A stretch of DNA of 64,000 nt. Source: Casuarina equisetifolia. Its lineage: Eukaryota; Streptophyta; Magnoliopsida; Fagales; Casuarinaceae. The stretch spans positions 32,267,884 through 32,331,883 of the forward strand of contig CM052356.1 in NCBI GenBank assembly GCA_028551475.1, in the 5' to 3' direction. Within the stretch, counting starts at the first letter, position 1, and each line of letters opens with the position of its first letter. The notes below the pieces were generated by a model. The model was given only the letters and a program-made list of their open reading frames with translations. It ran no database searches and had not been told where the DNA came from. This document shows, piece after piece, positions 49,401 through 63,301 of this stretch. The translations under genes and the position numbers were made by a program.

Positions 49401-52400
49401 AGTTAATGAGCAACTTCGTTAACAAACCTGCTTATTCCTCTCCCCCCCCCCCTGCAGATACCCTCATAACGCTGTACCACCAAATGTTGCTCCATGTATC
49501 CTTGAAGAACTTACTTTTGTCATTCTACATTTATTTTTGATGCCTGTATACCTATGCTCTACTGTACTAAATTTGATTTTCAAACTGATTTACGTCAAGA
49601 TTTTTGATCCTGTGACTGTCTTAAATGATCTGGTGTACTGTCAATTGAGTTGACCTGGAGCTGCACTAAATAGACTATGGGAAGATTGATGTTGTTGTCA
49701 TACCTTTGAGTTCCTTGACTTAGACTTTCAGATTTGAATATTGAGCCCAGTACTGGGAACTACTATCCAACGATCTTCTTCAATGAGTTCTGGTTACTCA
49801 AAGATAAGTTGATACCAGTCAATGACACTGTGACAGAATTGCCACTTAATCTGGAGGTGGGTCCCATAAGCATGACAAAGTGGCAACTATTCCTGCAGAT
49901 TGACCAGTCTTTCCAGATTCATCGTAGCTATGGAAGCATGCTCGAGGGTGAGGCCGATGAGTTGAAGGTATTGTTTATTGTTATCACTGTTTGTAATTTC
50001 TTCAACGCAAGATTAGTGTCTTTAATTTCTTGAATGCAAGCCCTTAATCAAGCTATAATCTGAACCTCAGCTGTCGAACTATGTTCATAGTTTAGTTTAA
50101 TTTTCTCTGTTCCAGAGTCATGTACTTCCAGATATATATCACCTAGATTTGCCAAAATATAATTTAACAGTTCCATGAAGTGAAATTTCTCAGTCAAACT
50201 GATCGAAAATGGTTTTCCTACTGAAAATTACTATCGGTTCTTCTTGTTGCTTCTAGCGCCATTCATGCCATTTGTATCGGTTTCCTTGTTTCTCTAAATG
50301 CCATTTATCTGACTATTTTCTCAGAGAGTTTTCTTGGAAGGAAATCCATACCTCCTGGCAATTACAATGGTTGTTTCATTACTTCATTCAGTGTTTGACT
50401 TCTTGGCATTCAAGAATGGTAAATAGTAATTTTGGTATGGTGGAAACTTTTAGATTTCACCTGTTGGATATTCCTGAGGTTTAATACTGAATTATTCTTT
50501 TTCCCACTGCAGATATCCAGTTTTGGAACAAAAATAAATCTATGGAAGGTCTGTCTGCAAAGTCTGTTGTAGTGAGCTTTATATCTCAGCTCATTGTTTT
50601 CCTCTATCTCCTTGATAATGACACTTCTTGGATGATTCTTGCGAGTTCTGGTATTGGTTGCTGCATTGAGTTTTGGAAAATTGGGAAAGCTATGCACATA
50701 GAGGTACAGTTTAGAATTTGATGTCAACATTATGTTCAGAGAGATAATTTGTAATTTATCTGCTTGGAGATTTCACTTCTTCCATATGTTTGTCGCCTCT
50801 GCGCCCCAGCTAAAAAAATGTATTGTATGCTGTACATCCCTGCTAGGCTCACACTTACTAGGTAATGCGTGTGTGTGTTTGTGGCTTGTTTTTCATGGTT
50901 AGTTCTTTGTGTATGGGCATTCCAGATTTACATAATAAACACCATTTTATTTTGTGCATATCCCTCTATGTGATCATCTTCCTAGATCTTGTAACCTATG
51001 TGTTTGACACTTGATAATGGTGCAACTAAGCTTAAGCTATTTATACTGCTCTAGATCTTTAGATTAACGTCCTATGAGACTAGCAAAGTTTTTAATTTTT
51101 TTTTTTTTTTATCCCAGGTTGATAGAAGTGGGAGAATACCTATGTTAAGGTTCCGGAATCGTGAGTCCTATTCAGGAAATAAGACAAAGGAATATGATGA
51201 TATTGCAATGAAGTATTTGTCCTACGTGCTCTTCTTACTTGTTGCTGGCTCATCTGTTTACTCACTCATGTACGAACGTCACAAGAGCTGGTATTCTTGG
51301 ATTCTTTCTTCACTGACAAGCTGCGTGTACATGTTTGGTAAGAAACTCATCATCTTCTTTATAGACTAATTGAGTTATGAGGTGTTTTTGTTATTACTGA
51401 TGGAAAGGAAAACAATAATTTTCCCAACTTTGGTATTGGTGGCTCATAGAAATTATACTTTTGGGAGCCTCATAGCATCAGTAGCGCTTCAGGTTTTTGT
51501 GATTGAAATGGACTTCAATGGCCTGTGTAACTCCGTAGTAATTCTCTTTGTTATAAGCCAACACAGTTCCAAGTGCATGCTCATCGGTTTTCTAAATTCT
51601 GTGGTTCTGATACGCCCAATAAGGAGTTGCAATGAAGGCACCTTTTGCTATTTTACTTCAAATGCAGCTCCTAAGTCACAATAAAAGATGTTTTTAGATG
51701 ACAGGAAATTAATCTTGCCCCTAGTGCATGTAGGTGCTTTCCGATTAGGGAGACAGGTGGACATTGAAATGCTATTAGTCAAGGCTGGGCTTATATTCAC
51801 ATTTTGGTAGTATGCCTTGCCCGTAGGGTGTCTCCTTTTGACCATCATCAGAAGATAACTCTTACTCTTCTTTTGACCGTTTCTTTGTTTCTGGACCCTT
51901 GCGTGTATAGACTGTATACTATTTATACAGTTCCAGTACACAATCAGATCTGTAGTCCATTCATTTCAGTGAATTGCAGAGCTTGGCAGCATGTGCAAAC
52001 CAACACAGCCGTCCTCCAAAAAGTAAAAAAAGAACCCACGTCTTTTCCTTTAAGACTTTTGTGTTTGCATGACAGAAAAATACTAGCTGTTTCATTGTAA
52101 TGTCTTTGCATCAACTGCTAATTTTGCGGTTAAAATCTAGCTTCTGTTATTAGCTTCTGGATCCTTTATTTTTTGGTAAAAGTTCTACGAGATTTTTCCT
52201 TTTCATTTCAATGCATTCTTGCAGGTTTCATAATGATGTGCCCTCAATTGTTCATAAACTATAAGCTGAAGTCTGTGGCTCATCTACCCTGGAGGCAAAT
52301 GACATACAAATTCCTCAACACCATCATTGACGATCTCTTTGCCTTTGTCATAAAAATGCCAACACTACATCGGTTGTCTGTCTTTCGTGATGGTAAGACG

Positions 52401-53056
52401 TAATCGACATTTTTAAATGTCTTTAGCCATTACTGTACAACTCTTCCATTCATTTCCCTAGGAGGCTTACTCCGCGGTCATATGACATGGTATGATCGAT
52501 GGGATCAATGTTAAATTAGATTGGTTATAATTACAACGACCACATGAGTCCAGGTATTCACAGGAAGGATATTTTATTCAGTATGATGGTCATGAGCCTA
52601 GTTTCTTGCTGTCATCAGTACCTTATATAGGCAGCAAGGCCCACTGTGCACGCATCAAAGAATGTTTTTATTTTCGGTGGTCAAAATATTCAAGTCTTTT
52701 GTCTCATGTAAAGACCATTTATTTGTCATTACATCTTTTCATTTAGTATCACAACACAAGGGCTTGTATGGAACGTTAATGTGTTTATGGTTTTGTAGGT
52801 TATTCATAGAACCGCTAACGTTTCGTTGGTTTGTGTTTCTGTACTGATTTTATCATAACCATGGTTCTTTCTGTGATCTTTATCCGTTCTTGCTGGCCTT
52901 GCAGATGTCATATTCCTGATATATTTGTACCAGAGGTGGGTATATCCAGTTGACAAGAAACGTGTAAACGAATTTGGTTTTGGTGGCGAGGATGATGAGG
53001 GTGCTGATGGTGCAGAGGTGACTGCTACAAAGGAGGGCGAAAAGAAAACCAACTGA
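46414..53056 (+). CDS. CLPTM1-family transmembrane protein
   Basis: Twelve exons: 46414-46605, 47058-47204, 47382-47496, 47622-47716, 48372-48475, 49458-49495, 49732-49967, 50325-50418, 50513-50703, 51118-51337, 52225-52392, 52905-53056. Phases agree throughout and give 583 aa, as expected for the plant family (At5g08500, about 590 aa). An early hydrophobic segment (about residues 25-40, IRMAVFWYFASKFF) and a large lumenal or extracytosolic domain come first. A cluster of membrane segments follows in exons 8-12 (for example LAITMVVSLLHSVFDFLAF, ISQLIVFLYLL, YLSYVLFLLVAGSSVYSL). The tail is acidic and Lys-rich (GGEDDEGADGAE, KEGEKKTN). In animals CLPTM1 and CLPTM1L are ER membrane proteins linked to receptor trafficking and lipid scrambling. 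The plant role is not established. The start follows a GAGAG-rich leader and matches the family. Confidence 0.93.
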
Positions 53057-54120
53057 GATGGTTTTGAATTTATTAACCGACACCCTGTTATAGGTCACAA
53101 CTAAAAATGCTTAGTTAGGATGACGTTATTAGTTATTCCTTGTATTGTCTTACATTTTCACATTAGAGTATTGTTTCAGATAGTAAGGGTTGGTTCCCGG
53201 CCATTGCCTTCTGTTCTGGAAGAATTTTATGGTCCGGGGAGGAGTAAGACAGCGTGTATTTTGATTTTATCTTTTTGGTTATTTATATTGAGTTCTGATG
53301 TACTACTAAGTTGGCAGGGCTTTTTGTAAACAAGCGCCTTTTGGCTGAGACTGCCTCTGCTATTTGGGCATTTTTCAAAGAAATTTCAGGAAAGAATCTA
53401 AATCTTGCCCCTTTGCACTTCCTGAAACAACCAAACTATTTATGGCAATCCAAAAAACCAACTATACGGTCATAGGAGATAAATTTTACTTCCTTAGAAA
53501 CTATAAAGATAAAAATTATTGTTTCTATAATACTTGTATTTAATTTTGAAATGACATCTTTTTAGAATATCTACAACCTCACATCATCTGCCTTGAAAAA
53601 GACACGTTATTCTTACACGGTTATAACGCTAAAGAAATTTCGGTGCTAGATTTAAAGAATGTCCACAAGGAGACTGAAGAAGCTTCATGCAAACGCTAAA
53701 ACTGTAAATCGTAAAAGCATATAAACGAGGCCGTAGCCAAAAGGACAGTTTCTTAGCAGACAACGCAACATCAAGGAAAGACTTGATAATATTAAGCTTA
53801 AAAATGTCAAAGGGCATTCACATAATCGACGCAGCGATTGATGAGTAATGCCACATTACACTAAGTTGAGTGCGTCGTACTCAGCCCATGCCATAACTGC
53901 AATAAACACGAAACAAAACAAAAAGAAAAGGTTGACGCCTCACAACTGACTGCGATCGTAGAATAGCGATGATGCTTAACGGAACTTCCACCCATAATTA
54001 CCAAAGAACTCATAATTCAAATGTAATTTTAATATGCTAACCATTCTTTGGCCTTTTCCTGTCTGCTGGAAGTTCTCTGACTGTATCATTAACCACCAGT
54101 AAAGTGTTTATGTAGTGTCA
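53057..54120. other. Convergent intergenic region between CLPTM1 and SGS3
   Basis: Contains the 3' UTRs of the two convergent genes (CLPTM1 stop at 53054-53056, SGS3 stop at 54121-54123). No gene, RNA gene or clear repeat was recognised. Confidence 0.6.
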
Positions 54121-57019
54121 CTAAGGCGTGCAGAGTCCTTCTGCACGGGGACTCCCTTCTTCCACCATCAAAGGCCATTTGGTGGTATCGGCGGGTCGAT
54201 GCGGGGAATACTTGTCCATGAGCTGGGTTAATTCAGCATCAAACTCTTTTTCCAGCTCCACCTCTTCCTGCCAGTGCCTCTTCTTCATTGCAGCCATCTT
54301 CTCTTGGTGAACTTCAATAAGTTTGTCTCTCTCGGCTACAAAAGCTTCCATCTCTTCCTCTTGAAACTTAATGTATTTTGCTAGATTCTCGTCCGCCCTA
54401 TACACAAAACAATGGAAATTGCTAACAAAAAAGTTACAAACAACACCCAGGGCAAAATAATCTGCCAGATTTTCGGACATCTAATCTGCAAGTCATCCCA
54501 TTTTCTTTAACACACCGCTCAATTCAAAGTTACCTGCGTCTGATTTCCTCTGCATTTGAAGTATTTGCATTTAGTTGCTTCACCTTTTCACGTTCTTCCT
54601 GTTGCAGCCTCTCAAAATTTTCTTCCTTTTTATCCATTGATTCATGTATAATCTTGATCTGATCCTTAAAAAATTGTTCTTGCATGTACATCTTCATCAA
54701 AAAAATGTAAGATATTTAACCACTAAGCCAAATTAAATAAATGTTCAAAATAAAAAGAAATATGCCGCCACCATAAGAAAGACAAACAGGAAAAAGAGTA
54801 GCAATCATTTTATCAACATCTCGAAGAAAGAAAAAAAAAAAAAAAACCGGCTGCAAGAATTGGAGTTCTTTAAAAAAAATTAATAATAAATAAATAAAAA
54901 AGACATAGCTGTACAATAGGAACTTCCAATATTCTCTTTTTCAAGAGAATATCACAATGATTTTAACATAATTTTTCTCTTTCAGGTGGAACCTGATTGG
55001 CACTTTCCATATGTAAGATGAAAGAAAGTGCAAACCTCCAAGATTTTCAAAACTAATCTAATAAGACAACATCAAGCCATGAATTTAAAAGTTTGTGACA
55101 ACCACTTTAGTTTCACTACTGGAGTGTTAATAGTCCACATTGTATATCAAACAAAAGTAGGGCCAGAAAATGGTTGCTTAAAATTAACAAGTCACTATAT
55201 CAACCAGGTTACCATTACCTCTTCCTTATTTTCTTCATGCTGCATTTTAGTTCTTTGTCTCACAATGCAAATTTCCTCCTCCCTCTTGCGCAGCTTCCTT
55301 GTTACCACATCAAGAGATTCTTTAACAGTTTTTGAGTAACTCCGTTCCTGCACAACCCGGTCCTTCAAATAGACAAGCTGCTGGTTGTCCTCATTCATCT
55401 GCCTAATTTGGTTAACAACCATCTCCTGATATGATCTCATCTCAAATTTCAGTCTAGATTTGCCTAGATATAACAAAACACATCACGAAAAACAGCACAC
55501 TGTATGAGTATAGTTCTTATTTGCAGAAAAAGAGAGATAAAAGGCAAAAACATTATGCATTCAAGGTATTGTGTGTCTTCAAGGGATTCAGCTGAAAAGA
55601 GAAAAATGACATCAAGAACCTTGGGAATGTTGGTTGAATATATCCAAGTCTTCTTTCACTGCCATGAAACCATAAAGCTGACGCTTCCCACCCTGATGAA
55701 ATAAGACACGGCGACGCTCCCACGCATCTCTGTCAGTCCCTTGTTCAGCAAAATGCTTATGCAGGCGCTCGGCTTCCAAATAACCACTTGCAGATGCCTC
55801 AAATATCAAAACGCTCATCCCTCGGTGCCCCTGTGGACCATATGAGTGTCGAGCCTTAACAGCAGCATATGGGCTAAAGTAGTCAAGAAGCTCTTGATTT
55901 CCCATGCCTAGCCACTGAAACCCATTCAAGACAAAGATAAGTAAAATTGGTTTTAACATAAAATCAAGCAAACATGAAGCTGTGTCTAAGAAGACAGCCA
56001 TACATTGACTTGCAATAGCAGATAAGAAAATATGATCATACCTTGTTGTTTTCATCCTGCTCAAGCTTTGTATTCATGATCACAACCATCGGAGGCCAAA
56101 CCATTTCATGGTCTTTTTCATCTTCTTTCAGACCTTTCCATTTACCAAATGCCTCTCCAGCAGAAACAACTGAAGACCCCCTTAGCCGCAACTCCTCCTC
56201 CAAGAGTTCTGCCAACTCCCTGTGGATTTTCATCCTGCTTGACCCTTTTGTTTTGGCATGTGTCAACAGGGGATGCAAGCCCCTGTACCAGTCAATGGAA
56301 CCAGGACCCCCTTGGCATGCAGGACAATGCCACTGCCTTGCTGGATCATTTATGTCATCCACAGACAAGCTATCCAAGATGTCAAAGAAATTCTTGAACC
56401 ATTTGCTCTTCTTGCGAGTATTATGACTCTTTTGACTAGCATCAGAGTCATATTCATCACTTAGAAGATCATCATCAGAATCTTCAATTGCATCAGACTG
56501 ATCGTCATCACTAGGATGGGACTCTGGAATGATTTCATCTTTTTGATGGTCATCTTCCAAATCCTTGGATTGTGTAGAACCAGCATCAGAATGCCAGTTC
56601 CATCCGTGCTGCAATGGAGGGCCAATTACAGGTTGTGGGGCTATATAGTTGCCCTCAGAGCCCCTGTATGATAGTTGTTGTCTCACATGTCCCCTGCCAG
56701 CAGGTCGCTTAGGATCAGCAGTTTGTGTAGCCCAGGGATTTCCATAACCCCTTCCTTTTCCACCATTACTCCGCGTCCCTTGTTTCTGACCCATGTTTGA
56801 ATTTCCCCATGCTCTAGTATTATTACCCTGAGAACCCCATTGTTTTGCAGCACTGCTTCCAGCTCTGTTCTTAGGCTTCCTGGCACAAACCTCCCACTCA
56901 CCATCATCCTGAGCAGAGTTCAGGTTGACGTCTGCCACAGACTGACTCAACTGACTGACACTGGACACGTTTTTTCCCTTAGCCGATGGATCATATCCAC
57001 CCCCTCTTCCCGAACTCAT
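54121..57019 (-). CDS. SGS3: SUPPRESSOR OF GENE SILENCING 3
   Basis: Cytoplasmic dsRNA-binding protein that works with RDR6 to make tasiRNA and virus-derived secondary siRNA, so it is part of antiviral silencing. Five coding exons on the minus strand (56042-57019, 55620-55914, 55219-55463, 54534-54691, 54121-54397) give 650 aa (Arabidopsis 625). Layout: Gly/Ser/Gln-rich region 1-130; acidic Asp/Ser stretch 155-195; zf-XS zinc finger with HCPACQGGPGSIDWYRGLHP (231-250) and LLTHAKTK; XS domain from about 303 (MVWPPMVVIMNT) to about 425, crossing the first coding intron (WLGMGNQELLDYF); long coiled coil from about 430 to 640, with SYQEMVVNQIRQMNEDNQQ and the EFDAELTQLMDKY end. The splice junction at 57025 (GTTGCAG|GAAAAG ATG) puts the start 6 nt into an exon preceded by a long leader intron. 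Confidence 0.96.
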
Positions 57020-59424
57020 CTTTTCCTGCAACAGAATATGTGGATCATGCACAAAGAACTCATACATTTCATGCCATTGGCTACAGACAAGCAGCACATC
57101 AAGAATTTAGTGAAAAAAAGATATTTAACAACTTAACTCCTTTTTTCTCCACTTTAAACCCAGAAGATATGGGTAAAATGGTTAATGAAGTTGTCACATA
57201 TTTTATTTTCTACAACGTGGAATGCTATGTCATGCTAGCCTGATATAATGCCATAACTTTCCTTTCACATGGTCAAGCTACCAAACAACTTGCTGATAGT
57301 CAAGCCTAAATATATTTAACGTAAGCTATTCTATTTGGAGAAAAAAAAGAATCAATGAAAAGCAAAACTGAGAAACCACAGCTAGATTTAAACATCAAGA
57401 AAATAAAGTGAACTCTTCATTATCATGAAACAAAGGATTCACTAATTCAGAATCACCCATTCTTAATTTTCCATAACACTAATTTCCTAATTTTAGAAAC
57501 AAGTGATTACAGCTCAAACACGAGTAGATATCAATCTCAAGATCCGGTCCATCACCTTTTTATCTTTCTTTCTTTTTTTTTTTCAATTTATGAGCCACCA
57601 CATGTCTTGTTTACAACAGAGGGGACTGTTCCTGCTTCATAATTAAACTATCATCTAAGAAGTAAAACTATTAAAGTCATGTCTCTTATACTTTACTTGT
57701 GTATACTTTTATTTTGTGAAGTCATGTCTCTTGTTACACCTTAAGCGAATGAATATAAAGATTAGAATGATTTATAGAATAGTAAAGTATTACTATGCTT
57801 CTGCAAGATGAGGCAGCAACACCCTGGTTCAAAGGAAGATTCGCGCCAGATGCATACAAGGATTCTTAAAACCATCGTGGCATCTATTAGATAAATTTCA
57901 CACATGCACAGCATATGAAAAGCATCCACAAACACAGGGAGAGAGGAGAAACTGAAAACTCTGACCTCAATGTAATGGATTTTGATGCACTACAACAGTT
58001 AAATGTATTAACTGCATGGTCATACTTTTCCAAGTGCCACAGTTCCGCACTTGGTCTCCCAGAATCAAAATTCCAAAACTGATAAATTTGACCAGATTAT
58101 AAGAGAAGCCCACATCAACTTATCAGTTTAACAACTCAGTAAGCCAGAGAAACCAACTTTTTATCAATAGATATCTGTCAGATTTCCGATGCATATTAAA
58201 AGTTAGGAGAAAAGATCCAGTTCAAGAGGGGAAAAAAAATCCACCCTTCACAGTGTAAGCTGACAAACATCGACAATGTCATAGCAACATACAAAAAATG
58301 ACCAGCAAAATAGTAATAAAAAAGCCAACTTTTTTTTATAGAAGTTGAAAGATCATAATAAGATGAAATCAGAGAATTAACATAAGAGCAGAAGAACACC
58401 ACTGAGAACTACATGTCTCATAATAAAAGCATAAAAACAAGATAGATATTTGAGACTCTTCTTGTTGGATAAAAAGGACAGCAGCTAGTAGTTCTAATTT
58501 TTTCTTCCTTTCTCTACCCAGATGATAAACAATATCCTCCAGAAAAGAGTATAATTCGGAGGTTCGTGCTCTTTATCGTCGTAGCGAAGTTGAATAACAG
58601 GAAAACTGAACACTCCTGGAGAGAAATGAAGTTTCAACAAACATCGTCCGAAAATTGCTGTTGAGGCAGAAAAGCATTACCAACAAAAATCGCAAAGCCA
58701 CAGAGCTCTCGCTTAAAAAAGGGTACAAAAGGGGAAAAGAAGTCTAAAATGTATGCAAGCTTCTTCTCTCACTAGCATCTTTAGGAGAGGAAGATATCGA
58801 ATGTACAGCTTTGTATTACGATCAGCATATGGAGGTACATTTATAGATTAACATCAACTTATTTATTCCATTCCTTTGCTTTGTCTGCAACCAAACAGAA
58901 GACAGCATTAACACCTAAAATGCTCGAGTACCCCCAAAGAACACCTAAATTGTCATCAAATGGCTTCAACGCTTCCATTAATCAATCAGTAGATCTTCCG
59001 TACCAAAAAACTTCTTTAACCCCTAGAAAGTGATCTAGAGTCACAGCCTCAAAGAGAGAGAGCAAAAATCCAGCTTAACCAAAACCCCTACCTGAAAGCG
59101 AAACCAGTCGACGGTCGCATTCACACAAAGATCAACAACCACACATACATACAAATACCGATACACAGCGCGCAAGAAAGCTACACATGAGGCCACATAC
59201 ATGAACAGAGTGTACGATAAGTTTTGCGGTGACAGTTCAGAGAGAGAAAAGAGAGTAAAGCTAGCAATACCAGTGGATCGTGACCAGAACCGTCACAAAT
59301 GGCGGAAACGGCGAGCCTCGTGGTGGAACTCGCCGGAAGCGGGCTCGAGTGACTCGGACAGTAGCAGACGAGAGTGAGGCAAAGACTTGACGAACAAGCC
59401 CTGACACACTGCGGTGTCTATAAT
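57020..59424 (-). promoter_or_regulatory. SGS3 5' UTR: leader exon, 2.2-kb intron and TATA-like box
   Basis: The acceptor at 57026-57027 and a donor at 59269-59270 (CACTG|GTATTG on the minus strand) define a 2245-bp intron in the 5' UTR. The leader exon would run from about 59271 to 59390. A TATA-like ATTATAGA lies at 59417-59424 on the minus strand. The leader exon is GC-rich, while the intron is AT-rich. Another acceptor-like site near 59093 could create an extra leader exon. Long leader introns often raise plant gene expression. No other gene is seen in the 2.2 kb. Confidence 0.5.
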
Positions 59425-59459
59425 GGGAGGACCACCCAAGGTCCTCGGACCCCAACTTT

Positions 59460-60938
59460 TATAAACTCCGGTTGAATGCGACTTGGAATTAGGAGGAAGG
59501 TAAAAGGCAGGAATTCACAAATGGGGCTTCTTTTGTTTGATTCTATTTGGACTTTGTGTCAGCGCCTTCTCTTTAATCTTTTGCTTTGGGGTTAAGTTTA
59601 GGTTTTTCCATCTTTTTTTTTTTTTTCCTTTGTGTTTTAAATTGACTTGCTTTGTTGCATGCATTGAATAATCCACATCAGCAGAAAAATGCCAAAAAAA
59701 AAAAACAAATGTTAAAGAGTTTAATTATACACTCCAAAAAGTACCTTTTTTTGATAAATTTTATTATTATTTTAAATAAAAATATTAATATATTCTTTGC
59801 AACACATAAAATTTATTATTTATATGTTAACACTCTTTCATGCTATGATGATTAAATTATCAAAATTATCATAATACCACATCATATATTCAATATATGA
59901 ATTTAAATCAATAGAAACTTATAGGAGAAGATCATTATTTTTTATATCATGTTAAAAATATTTATTTTTTAATTTAAAAATTGATTAAAATTTAATAAAA
60001 TTTATTATGTTATAAATAAAAATTTTGATATACTTTTTAATAATATGAAACTTTCCATTCAAATCATAACAAGACAAAAGTTTATTCAATTACTTAGAAG
60101 AAATTAAATATATATTTAGTCAAAAAATTCCATCAAGTATATCCTGACTTGACATGTAAGTTTAGGATGAGATGCTTGGAGAAAAGTAATGCACCACTTT
60201 ACTTTCAGCCTTGAGTCTGGAATTGGGGATTACACGCGGCTCATCTTGAAGACTGGGGGGACCTTTCGGAGAAATTGCAGTTGCACGTCTCAACATCACC
60301 TATTAGTTGCCCATTCTTGGGCCCTACTAAACTAAAGTAAGAGTTATATAATTTGAATCCACCGTCTCACGGCATATATGATTTTCCAAATGAAAGAATT
60401 ATGGTAAAGAATTTGATGTTGTTTTAGGTTTTATTCAAATGAAAAAATGACTTGCTACAAAATGAACGTCTAATTTCATATTATTTAAGTAAATTTAGGT
60501 TTTCTTAACATAATGATAGAGTCCAAATCTCTTTAAGACTTCTATGAATTTGGATAAACTAGATTCGCACAAAAAGTGACACTATAGTCTAAATATTCAA
60601 ACCCACATTGCAAAATAATTTTACAAAGTGCATATCTAATCCTACATTGTTAGACCATGAAATTATATACTTGACTAAATATGATTGGCTTTTACCCATT
60701 GATGAGTCAAATTTTTAGGTAGACCTAGGCCTTTCTAATGCAACTTACTATTTTTAAATTAAACTTTTGGGATAAAGATAAACTTTTTAGCATATTAAAT
60801 ATGTTAAATTACGTGGTAACAAATATATTAGATAATGGGATAACTTAATTTATGTGCAAGAAAGACTTTTACTGCTATGCGGTTTCATATTCCATTAAAG
60901 AGTTTTATTTGAACGGTAACTACAACACAGTTGAAGAA
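59460..60938. other. Intergenic, AT-rich repeat and unassigned DNA
   Basis: From about 59740 to 60100 the sequence carries two diverged copies of the dispersed AT-rich repeat (aatatattctttgcaac then tttattatttatatgttaaca; and aaaatttattatgttataaat then atatactttttaataat). It matches the blocks at 4521-4980 and, more weakly, 36290-36600. The stretch 60140-60938 shows no gene. The last part is the 3' UTR of the minus-strand GDSL gene. Confidence 0.5.
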
Positions 60939-62489
60939 TCACGGTCCCGCCATTTGTTTGACATTGAGTGGGTAGCAATCGGAAGGTGGCCCAGCATAAG
61001 CCCTTTCAGCAATGATCCGATTCGCAGCTTGGGTCGGATGGAAGGCGTCCCAGAAGACGTACCGGTCTCTGTTCAAGCACGGGATTGATAACGGAAGGCA
61101 AGTGATCTGACCTTGGTTCCTTCCGATTCCACAACATCCTCTATCGATTACTTCAAACCCTGCAACACAATCCCATCATTCGACAAAGAGAGACATCGTC
61201 TAAATTTATAAGCTATGACGTCCAAGTTCTTACCATGACCTCCTGGGTTGTTAAGTATGTCAGTGAAAGCTCCAAAGGTGTTTCCGTAAACGAAAATGGA
61301 GCCTGTGCGGTTTGCGTTCAGCTGATCGACAAGAGATCTCAGCCGGGTGTTGAATAGTCCCACCATGTCATTAACAAAGGAGACACATTTACCAGGAGGC
61401 GCAAGACCTGAGGCCAGTTGATTTGGAATGCAGCCAAGCGGCCCGACTCCTGCTAAAAAGAACTTTCTGAGACCAAAGCCTTGCAGCACCTACAGTTTGA
61501 AAACAAAAAAAGAGAATGATGAACTAGATACAATCCTTTTACGCGAGAAGAAGGGCATGTACGAACTCACTCTATTTCTCATACCTGTATTTGCCTTGCG
61601 AAGCTGCTTATGAGAAGATCGGCGTAGTCTTTGGGGTTGTACCTGGAGCTCGTGTCGTAGAGCGAGGCTAAGAGATAATTATTTATGTAGTCATTGCTGC
61701 CAAGGATCATGACGACTAAAGCCTTGGCCAAATATTGACTCAGTTCCTTTTCGTCCATTTGGCTCCTCAGTTGGTTCCTGGTGGTCTCAAAGTTTCGCAC
61801 CTGGTGGCTTGTAGTAAATCGATCTCCCTGTGTAATGGTCCAAAAATGTGTAAAGGGTGAGCCAAAAAAAGTGGACGAACATTGTTAAGTTACCTAAATT
61901 ACGAGGCATTACTAGTTGTCGTCCACTTTCATCCAGAATCCCCGCGGCCGCCGAGGCATAGTTTACTCCATTAACAATGGAAACCCCTGGAAAGGAAGTA
62001 CTTGCAAAGGCTGGCAGATAAGGAAGACCCACCAATTCCCCTGCAAAATTCAAATATCACAGGAGTGGTGACTTACTGTTGGAGGTCATGAGGACTATCC
62101 TTTAGTGTGTATAGGGAGTGTTGAACGTAATAAGTCCCATGTGGAAGAAGAATAATCCAACAAAATTTAAATAACAAATAAAAACATCCAAACTATATTT
62201 TAAATTAGACGTGTAACAAGAGATGGCTTTGTTCATAATTAAAGGGAGAAAAAAAACAGTTACCGAGGAAATCAATGATCGTTTTGCCATTACAGAATCT
62301 TCCGGTTGGTCCCTCCAGGAAATCGATGCCGTAAGGCAGATAGTTTGCTTTGGCTAAAGAGCTGAGGAAGTTGTTATTTCCATTATCCACTAGTGAATCC
62401 CCGAAAACAAACATCCCGGAAAACTGCTGAGCAGCCCCATTTGAGGAATCAGCAACGAAAATGATGGCGAGCAGAAGAGCAGCATTCAT
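60939..62489 (-). CDS. GDSL-type esterase/lipase (SGNH hydrolase), secreted
   Basis: Five exons on the minus strand (62264-62489, 61913-62040, 61585-61827, 61234-61489, 60939-61159) join in frame to 357 aa, the normal plant GDSL size. Residues 1 to about 19 form a signal peptide ([11 protein letters not shown]). Block [14 protein letters not shown] holds the catalytic Ser32. Block II has [11 protein letters not shown] with the oxyanion Gly. Block III has GSNDYINN. Block V has DAFHPTQ, with Asp322 and His325 completing the triad. A conserved [13 protein letters not shown] stretch is present. It therefore looks intact and is likely apoplastic or lipid-directed. The substrate cannot be read from sequence. 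Relatives of At1g71250/At5g08460 are the best guess. Upstream, in-frame codons allow a longer N-terminus (ATG at 62546), but the signal peptide fits the ATG at 62489. Confidence 0.93.
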
Positions 62490-63301
62490 GTTTGAGCCTC
62501 GTCCCTTTCCACTTGTTCTGAAACGCGTTTGGTGCAAATATAACAACAGATCGGAGTTGATGGTGGAGGGTGAAAGATGGAAACGGCTTCGAATCAGCGA
62601 CAGTCCCTGAGGTTTTGCTTTTTGTTCAAGCTTTCCCTCCTTATCTCCTGCTGGTTTTTGGCATGGCTTTGTTTTCCGAACCTACTCTCATCTCTTTTTT
62701 CCGTCTAATTGCTTGGAATTCGGAAACTTTTAACTTGGCATTCTGCTTGATCTTTTGGCACCAATCCTGTAAAGAAAGCTTAGGTGCCTTTCACACTTTC
62801 CATCCAAGGGAAGAAAAGCGATGGCAAATGAGAATGCTTTTTTGACGTACTGTTGGAGAAGACTCATAGGTAAGCTGTGCGCAACAGAATCATAATCATA
62901 CAAGTTTTGCTAGTAGATCACAACTAGTAATATCTGCAACAGTTTTTTCTTTTTTCAATTCACTTAGTTGTCCTCATTGTGGACGAAGACGAAGCAAATC
63001 TAAACTCCACATGGACTCAAGCTGTGGCTAGTGGAAGGTAGCTTGAACGATATTGACTAAATATTGCTGATGGGTTGGCAGATTTGGATTTTGTAAAAGG
63101 AACGTGCGAGAAAGATCTTCCTTTCCTATTTGAAGCCGGTTATTAGGCAAATGAAATATTTGATACATGAGATAAATATTATTTTACAATATTAATAGAA
63201 CCATATAATCATAGTTTTTAATAATATGTTTAATTTACGATTAAAATGCAAAATCATAAAACTTAATTCACAGGTGATAGGTGTTAGGATCTTTGGGCGT
63301 T
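62490..63301. other. GDSL promoter side and unassigned intergenic DNA
   Basis: The first few hundred bases are the probable promoter and leader of the GDSL gene. The 91-codon + frame at 62570-62845 lacks family features. The rest is AT-rich with nothing recognised. Confidence 0.5.
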
